Below are positions 30,317 through 35,322 of a stretch of 35,322 bases of DNA, in pieces. Both the position numbers and the translations under genes were made by a program. Origin of the DNA: an uncultured bacterium (GTDB lineage Bacteria > Chloroflexota > Anaerolineae > J036 > Brachytrichaceae); the NCBI GenBank assembly GCA_903921365.1, contig CAIXPS010000212.1:1-35322 (forward strand), written 5' to 3'. The notes beneath the pieces were generated by a model that saw only the letters and a program-made list of their open reading frames with translations, did not search any database and was not told the origin of the DNA. The first letter of the stretch is position 1; each line of letters begins with the position of its first letter.

Positions 30317-32617
30317 ATGAAAGATGACCTGTCCCTCACCATACTGATTTCGCAAATGACGCTCGAAGAGAAAGCCGCGCTGTGCACAGGTGAAAGCACT
30401 TGGACGACCACGCCGGTAGAACGGTTAGGCATCCCGGCGATGATCGTATCCGATGGCCCGCATGGCGTGCGGCGTGTGCCCAATGCCAACGCGATTTCGC
30501 AGCAAAGCCTGCCCGCAACGTGCTTCCCGACGGCGTCGGGGTTGGCAGCGACGTGGGATGTGGGGTTGGTCGAACAGATGGGCCAGGCGCTGGCCGAGGA
30601 GTGCATCGCGTTGGACGTGGACGTGCTGCTCGGTCCGGGCGCGAACATGAAGCGCACGCCGTTGAACGGACGCAACTTCGAGTACTTCTCCGAAGACCCG
30701 TATCTGGCAGGTGAAATGGCGGTGGCGCTCATCAGTGGCGTGCAGAGCAAGGGCGTTGGCACGTCGCTCAAACACTTCGCGGCGAACAACCAGGAGTTTC
30801 AGCGCTTCACCATTAACGCCGAAGTGGGCGAGCGCGCGCTGCGTGAAATCTACCTGCCCGCGTTTGAGAAAGCGGTGAAGAAGGCGCGGCCGTTTACGGT
30901 CATGTGCGCGTACAACAAGCTCAATGGCGAGCACTGCTCGCAAAACCACCGGCTACTCACCGAAATCCTCAGGAACGAGTGGGGCTTTGAAGGGCTGGTG
31001 GTCTCCGACTGGGGCGCAGTGCACGACCGCGCCGCGGCGCTGCAGGCCGGACTTGATCTGGAGATGCCAGGGCCAAAACCAGGTCGCGTTGCGTCCGTCA
31101 TCGCTGCTGTGCGCAACGGAACGCTGGCTGAATCGGTGCTGGACGACTCTGTGCGCCGCATCCTGCGCATCGTGTTCATGGCCGCCGATACGCCTAAAGG
31201 CGCTAACGGCGCCAAGGGCTCGCCGTTCAACGTCGATGCTCATCACGCCCTGGCGCGCCAGATAGCAAGCGAGGGCATGGTGTTGCTCAAGAACGATGGC
31301 ATCCTGCCGTTGCAGAACCCGCAACACATCGCGGTGATCGGCCATGCCGCGCAGGCGGCGCATTTCCAGGGCGGCGGCAGTTCGCACATCCATGCTAGCC
31401 GCGTCGACGTGCCGTTTGTCGAGTTACAGAAACTGGCCGGCGAAGCGGAACTGATGTACGCACCCGGTTATCCCGCCGACGATAGCTTCCAGCAACCGCT
31501 CATCGATGAAGCGGTTGCTGCCGCGAGGGTCGCTGATGTGGCGTTGCTATATGTGGCCTTACCCACGTACAAAGAATCGGAAGGCTACGACCGCCCCGAC
31601 CTCGATGTGACCCGCCAGCAGGTCGCGCTGATCAAGGCCGTGGCCGCGGCACAACCGCATACTGTTGTAATCCTGAACAACGGCGCGCCGCTGGCGATGA
31701 GCGAATGGATCGATGACGTCAATGCGGTGCTCGAAGCGTGGATGATGGGGCAGGCCGGCGGCGGCGCCATCGCCGACGTGCTGTATGGCAAAGTCAACCC
31801 TTCCGGCAAACTGGCTGAGACTTATGCACTCAAGCTAACCGATACACCAGCGCACATCAACTATCCGGGCGAACTCGGCACAGTGCATTATGGCGAAGGC
31901 ATCTATATCGGTTATCGTTACTATGACGCAAAAGGCGTGCCGGTGCTGTTTCCGTTCGGCTATGGCTTGAGCTACACCCGCTTTGCATACAGCAACCCGA
32001 CGGTGTCGGCTCACGAGTTCATGGATGTAGATGGCGTGACCGTGTCAGTAGATGTCACCAACACTGGCAAGGCGGCCGGCAAGGAAGTGGTGCAGGTGTA
32101 TGTCAGCGACCGCGTGGCGCAACTGGCGCGACCACCCAAGGAACTGAAGGGTTTTGCCAAGGTCGCATTGCAACCGGGCGAGACGAAAACCGTCACTATC
32201 GCGCTGGACTTCCGCGCCTTCGCCTACTACCACCCGACCTACAAACAGTGGGTCGCCGAAGACGGTGCCTTCGACATCCTGATCGGCAGTTCATCCGCCG
32301 ACATCCGCTGCACACAGACTGTGACGCTGCAAAGCACGCAGCAATTGCCCTCAATCCTCAATCGGGAGTCCACGGTGCATGAGTGGCAGGCAGACCCGCG
32401 TGGCAAAGTGGTTGTGGCGCAGGTGTTCGAGAAGATGCAGGCGCAGACACAGAAGATGTTCAGCGGCGGTGATTCCGAGGAATCGGGAATCGGCATGGAC
32501 ACATCCGCGTTCATGGATGACATGCCGCTGCTTAATTTACTCGAGTGGATGGAGAATGAGTTTCATGAACCCGCCGAGGTGATCGTGCATCGGTTGCTGG
32601 CGGAGGTGTATACGTAG
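30317..32617 (+). CDS. Glycoside hydrolase family 3 beta-glycosidase
   Basis: Retaining exo-glycosidase, most likely beta-glucosidase or xylosidase. The 766 residues comprise the GH3 barrel (about 1-290), with SDGPHGVR, GPGANMKRTPLNGRNFEYFSEDP and the nucleophile Asp231 in VVSDWG, an alpha/beta sandwich (about 310-550) with KNDGILPL and the GYDRPDL acid/base region, and a fibronectin-III-like domain (about 575-670). A roughly 90-residue acidic tail ends in LLNLLEWMENEFHEPAEVIV. No signal peptide, so the substrate is probably an imported oligosaccharide. A modest AGG ribosome-binding site precedes the ATG. Downstream of the PhyH-type gene. Confidence 0.95.
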   Translation: MKDDLSLTILISQMTLEEKAALCTGESTWTTTPVERLGIPAMIVSDGPHGVRRVPNANAISQQSLPATCFPTASGLAATWDVGLVEQMGQALAEECIALDVDVLLGPGANMKRTPLNGRNFEYFSEDPYLAGEMAVALISGVQSKGVGTSLKHFAANNQEFQRFTINAEVGERALREIYLPAFEKAVKKARPFTVMCAYNKLNGEHCSQNHRLLTEILRNEWGFEGLVVSDWGAVHDRAAALQAGLDLEMPGPKPGRVASVIAAVRNGTLAESVLDDSVRRILRIVFMAADTPKGANGAKGSPFNVDAHHALARQIASEGMVLLKNDGILPLQNPQHIAVIGHAAQAAHFQGGGSSHIHASRVDVPFVELQKLAGEAELMYAPGYPADDSFQQPLIDEAVAAARVADVALLYVALPTYKESEGYDRPDLDVTRQQVALIKAVAAAQPHTVVILNNGAPLAMSEWIDDVNAVLEAWMMGQAGGGAIADVLYGKVNPSGKLAETYALKLTDTPAHINYPGELGTVHYGEGIYIGYRYYDAKGVPVLFPFGYGLSYTRFAYSNPTVSAHEFMDVDGVTVSVDVTNTGKAAGKEVVQVYVSDRVAQLARPPKELKGFAKVALQPGETKTVTIALDFRAFAYYHPTYKQWVAEDGAFDILIGSSSADIRCTQTVTLQSTQQLPSILNRESTVHEWQADPRGKVVVAQVFEKMQAQTQKMFSGGDSEESGIGMDTSAFMDDMPLLNLLEWMENEFHEPAEVIVHRLLAEVYT

Positions 32618-32777
32618 GTGATCCCCAGCAGAAAGTATTTTGAGCGGGGGCGACCGTCTGTCCGGCTCCATTTATCACTGATGTGCAATACAATTATGTC
32701 TTGGCGTGTTTATATGAATGAAATGGAGCATCGTCGTGATCAAGAAGTTGTATCTCAATCCATCAAGGAGGCATGCG

Positions 32778-34178
32778 ATGTCCGGTGATATGAATCCTCA
32801 AGCCCAGAAGAATGGAAGTTCCAAGGGTATTTATATGCCGCGAGAATTCACGGTTCCTACTGTGGCAGAAGCCCAGGCGATGATTAACCAGGCAGTGGCA
32901 GGTCTCGGCATCAACCCAATCGAGGCCACTGATCCAGAAGGCTGGCGTCACTTAAGTCTGGGCGTGGCCCATGGCATGGTCAACGTGTTTGAATGGCAAC
33001 CAGGCTTGCACTTCCTCGTGATCTGGTCACCCATTGTTAAGATTCCTGAAGATCAGAGGTTGCGTGCTGAGCTTTATGAGACCGTGCTCAAGCTCAATAA
33101 CCACGAGACCGGAATTGGTCGCTGCTCGCTCATGAGTGATGGGGTTGTGATCTCATACGTACGACCCATTCATGCCCTGGATATGGACGAGGTTGATGAT
33201 GCGATACGGATGGTCATGGTGACTGCAGACAGGTTGAAAGAAAAGCTTATCCCGGCATATGATGTCGAATTGCCGAAAATCGCAATGGACAACGGCACAT
33301 GGCAGAACATGGCAAGTATGATGCGCTCATGTGATAAGTACTCACAGAAGATATTCGGCGCAATCGTTGAGGGTTGGTTGTCTCGTAAGGGCAATGTCGA
33401 TGTGGGGCAAAGTGGCATCGGACTAAATGGCATCACTGATCCCTCCAAATCACTTGCTGCTCTGATAGCACGTGCATCGGCGGGTGCAATCGTGACACTG
33501 GGCTGGAATTCACTGGTCAAGGTGTCAGGCGTGACTGCAGAGGCTGCAAAGGCCTTTGAGGAGATTGTGCCGCGTCCCAAGCGCTTTGTTATCACTGAGG
33601 GGTCAGCTCACCTTCCAGTAGATGAGAGTTTCACCACGGCAATGGTTGAGCAACTCCTGGACGCACTTGTTTCACTTGACCAAATGTTGATTGGTGTAAC
33701 ACCACCACCAAAGCCCAAGCTGCCTGACCTGCAGAAACGATGGGATTTGAGGATTGGAGTTGGAGGCGCGACTCAACTCGGGATTGATTCGTTATTGGAG
33801 TCCTGCCCGAAAGCAGTGCAGCCCGTTTACCGTGCTCTAATTCAAGGTTGGCACGATGCCGGTCAGCCGCTATATACTAAAACAGAAGATCGTGTCGCAC
33901 TCCGGCTAACCGTTGGCAATAGCACCTTTGCCATATGCACACTCTATGGTCCCCAGAAAGCCAGGCCGGCCCGGATCGAACTGTACTATCCATTGTCGTA
34001 TTACTTCGACGGGCGTGAAGAAGCCAGGCGACGGTATGAACAGGGTGTGGCTCGATCACCGGGATTCCAGGCGCATAACTCTGGTGCACGCATTCCGATG
34101 GACAATACGTTTACGGTCAAAAACGGTGAAGACCTCCTGAAGATCCTGCGCCGCCTTGCTCAAGATACGAGATCATAG
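32778..34178 (+). CDS. YbjN-like domain protein with duplicated C-terminal module
   Basis: A 466-residue cytoplasmic protein of unknown function. Residues about 30-150 resemble the YbjN/type-III-chaperone-like fold (VNVFEWQPGLHFLVIWSPIV, LYETVLKLNNHETGIGRCSL). The rest shows two related modules: SCDKYSQKIFGAIVEGW...SAHLPVDESFTTAMVEQLLDAL and SCPKAVQPVYRALIQGW...GARIPMDNTFTVKNGEDLLKIL, so an ancient internal duplication is likely. They are joined by TPPPKPKLPDLQKRWDLRIG. AAGGAGG about 5 bases before the ATG at 32778 sets the start; an upstream ATG at 32718 adds 20 unlikely residues. Local GC is lower than in the neighbouring catabolic genes. No partner is obvious. Confidence 0.78.
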   Translation: MSGDMNPQAQKNGSSKGIYMPREFTVPTVAEAQAMINQAVAGLGINPIEATDPEGWRHLSLGVAHGMVNVFEWQPGLHFLVIWSPIVKIPEDQRLRAELYETVLKLNNHETGIGRCSLMSDGVVISYVRPIHALDMDEVDDAIRMVMVTADRLKEKLIPAYDVELPKIAMDNGTWQNMASMMRSCDKYSQKIFGAIVEGWLSRKGNVDVGQSGIGLNGITDPSKSLAALIARASAGAIVTLGWNSLVKVSGVTAEAAKAFEEIVPRPKRFVITEGSAHLPVDESFTTAMVEQLLDALVSLDQMLIGVTPPPKPKLPDLQKRWDLRIGVGGATQLGIDSLLESCPKAVQPVYRALIQGWHDAGQPLYTKTEDRVALRLTVGNSTFAICTLYGPQKARPARIELYYPLSYYFDGREEARRRYEQGVARSPGFQAHNSGARIPMDNTFTVKNGEDLLKILRRLAQDTRS

Positions 34179-34234
34179 ACTGGGGCAGCGATTCGGATAC
34201 TATGAATCAATCTGTGGGAGCGAAGAACTGAAGT

Positions 34235-34696
34235 ATGTTGTATCTCGCATATGGATCAAACCTGGATTGTCGTCAGATGATTGAACGTTGCCCAACCGTG
34301 CGATTCTTCTGCGTTGCCCGGCTAGATCAACATCGGCTTGACTTTACACGCCGATCAAGGAGCCGGAATTGTGGTGTTGCAGATATTGTAGCTGCCAGTG
34401 ACACTGTAGTGTGGGGCGTCGTATATGACCTACTTGATTCTGACATAACTTCTCTGGATACATACGAAGGCTACAACTCATGTCGGGCCGATACCTCATA
34501 TAAGCGCGAAGAACGCTATGTCTTTACAAAGTACAACAACCAGCGGTTAGCCGTTTGGACCTATGTGGCAAACCGAGAACCGAATCCGCCAAAGCCCAAT
34601 GCTGAATACAAACGGCACATTGTTGAAGGAGCACGCTTCTGGCGTTTGCCGGACGAGTATCTTACTATGCTAGATCTAATCCAAACCGACGGATAG
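34235..34696 (+). CDS. Gamma-glutamylcyclotransferase-like (AIG2/GGCT) protein
   Basis: A 153-residue protein of the GGCT-like fold. The substrate-binding loop YGSNL is at residues 5-9, right after the first strand, and the candidate catalytic Glu is in LDTYEGY. VVWGVVYDLLDSD and AVWTYVANREP are family strands, and the C-terminal YKRHIVEGARFWRLPDEYL is typical. Relatives release 5-oxoproline from gamma-glutamyl compounds. No clear ribosome-binding site precedes the ATG at 34235. It lies 56 bases after the YbjN-like gene. Confidence 0.88.
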   Translation: MLYLAYGSNLDCRQMIERCPTVRFFCVARLDQHRLDFTRRSRSRNCGVADIVAASDTVVWGVVYDLLDSDITSLDTYEGYNSCRADTSYKREERYVFTKYNNQRLAVWTYVANREPNPPKPNAEYKRHIVEGARFWRLPDEYLTMLDLIQTDG

Positions 34697-34730
34697 AGTT
34701 TCATAGAACCCAAATATTGGCAAGTGTTAT

Positions 34731-34973
34731 TCATTGCTCGGTCTCTATCTCCATCTTCGCCGCATACCTGAGCCACGATTCACGCCACCACTTTTCCGAC
34801 TTGCCGCAGTTGATATCAGGATGCCCAGCATACTGCTTGCCAGTGATCCTCGTAAAGACGTCCGCCATCAGCACTGTCCGACTCATTGCCTTTCGTGGCG
34901 CAACCATCTGCCGGCTCATTTGCAGTTGGCTTTTCACGCTTATTTCCCTTGGGCAGCTGATATCAGGACACAT
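34731..34973 (-). CDS. Hypothetical protein remnant next to the insertion sequence
   Basis: An 80-codon stretch with protein-like composition, ending ...MADVFTRITGKQYAGHPDINCGKSEKWWRESWLRYAAKMEIETEQ in substance (residues about 37-80). Two similar motifs, CPDISCP and HPDINCG, are coded by a repeated TGATATCAGGA on the plus strand. The frame continues rightward into the insertion sequence, where the coding character stops, and no ribosome-binding site precedes the ATG at 34973. It is most likely the 3' part of a gene cut by the insertion. I do not recognise its family. Confidence 0.4.
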   Translation of the reverse strand: MCPDISCPREISVKSQLQMSRQMVAPRKAMSRTVLMADVFTRITGKQYAGHPDINCGKSEKWWRESWLRYAAKMEIETEQ

Positions 34974-34991
34974 TTGGAAAACGGGTAAAAA

Positions 34992-35059
34992 ACAGGTGCA
35001 ATCGGGACGAGATGGTCCAAAATCCGGTCTGTGAAAACAACAGATTCGATTGCACCTGT
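34992..35059 (+). promoter_or_regulatory. Hairpin enclosing the transposase start codon
   Basis: ACAGGTGCAATCG (34992-35004) is the exact complement of CGATTGCACCTGT (35047-35059). Any transcript entering the element from outside would fold these 13-bp arms and hold the GTG start at 35031 within the 42-base loop. Confidence 0.6.
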
Positions 35060-35322
35060 GACGGATTATATTCGTGATGTATTGCCGTTGGCACACGGGC
35101 ATCAAATAAAAGGATTGAGCGATTTCATCGTGGCAATCATTGAGCGACAGACCGGCAATCAGGCCGAGTTGGTGCGTGGGATGGGGAACCAAGAGGCAGG
35201 CGTGAAACGGCTGTCACGATTGATTCACAACGAACGCCTGGATCCGCGAGAATTGGCGCGGGCGGTTTTGGATCAAGCGATCCAGCAGATACCTAAACGA
35301 GGAAAGGTGCGGCTAGCGGTCG
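35031..35322 (+). CDS. Transposase N-terminal part (runs off right edge)
   Basis: Reading from GTG 35031 gives an open frame of 97 codons to the window edge: VKTTDSIAPVTDYIRDVLPL, a helical stretch, then RGMGNQEAGVKRLSRLIHNE, RLDPRELARAVLDQA and PKRGKVRLAV. The RLSRLIHNERLDP segment is the N-terminal helical domain of IS4-type DDE transposases that I recognise by pattern; the catalytic DDE residues lie outside the window. The start codon is inferred; an internal Met is possible. The element seems to have inserted into the 34731-34973 gene. Confidence 0.7.
   Translation, partial: MKTTDSIAPVTDYIRDVLPLAHGHQIKGLSDFIVAIIERQTGNQAELVRGMGNQEAGVKRLSRLIHNERLDPRELARAVLDQAIQQIPKRGKVRLAV

Larger units (their letters stand above)
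34975..35322 (+). mobile_element. Left end of an insertion sequence (IS4-like)
   Basis: The transposase frame, the 13-bp inverted arms at 34992/35047 and the loss of coding character on the minus strand beyond about 34973 mark the left end of an insertion sequence. The exact terminal repeat and target duplication cannot be fixed, since the right end is outside the window. Confidence 0.55.

Overview
This window is bacterial chromosome, moderately GC-rich and densely coding, most likely from Chloroflexota (Anaerolineae-like). That placement is an inference from overall gene style: a short tail-anchored Ser/Thr kinase, a DUF4157 protein, and dispersed GATTGGA-type and palindromic repeats invading genes. 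No 16S rRNA gene is present to settle it.

Layout. 1-1116: the 5' part of tuf (minus) preceded by tRNA-Thr(UGU), tRNA-Tyr(GUA) and tRNA-Thr(GGU), a tRNA-tuf cluster resembling thrU-tyrU-glyT-thrT-tufB of E. coli without the Gly gene. 1117-5549: a Clp-type AAA+ ATPase with a degenerate first ATPase module, a membrane GT2 glycosyltransferase and a bifunctional nuclease-family protein (all minus). 5640-7034: a beta-CASP metallo-beta-lactamase RNase-like protein (plus). 7075-12143: a small membrane protein, then a minus-strand operon of a DeoR-type regulator, a fused E1alpha-E1beta 2-oxoacid dehydrogenase and its E2. 12341-16567: a nitrogen-related block on the plus strand, amt and a PII gene, then an APC permease. 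Both transcription units start with a near-identical promoter and a leader carrying a putative antiterminator/terminator switch.

16696-29334 is almost entirely minus strand: Ser/Thr kinase, glycosylasparaginase, a decayed TetR locus with an intact promoter/operator, HAD phosphatase, DegV protein, nitrilase-family hydrolase, an unknown protein coupled to a 1012-residue DUF4157 protein (candidate contractile-injection-system cargo), a nucleotidyltransferase, a transglutaminase-like protein overlapping a creatininase-family amidohydrolase, and an enolase-superfamily enzyme. 29450-34696 is plus strand: PhyH-type dioxygenase, GH3 glycosidase, a YbjN-like protein with an internally duplicated C-terminal half, and a gamma-glutamylcyclotransferase-like protein. 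The right edge holds a small gene remnant abutting an insertion sequence whose transposase runs off the window.

The most noteworthy items are the DUF4157 protein with four DPRYQ repeats and a second HExxH motif plus its partner gene, the paired attenuator leaders in front of amt and the permease, the repeats inserted in frame into two enzymes, the 18-22-bp palindrome family, and the orphan TetR operator.
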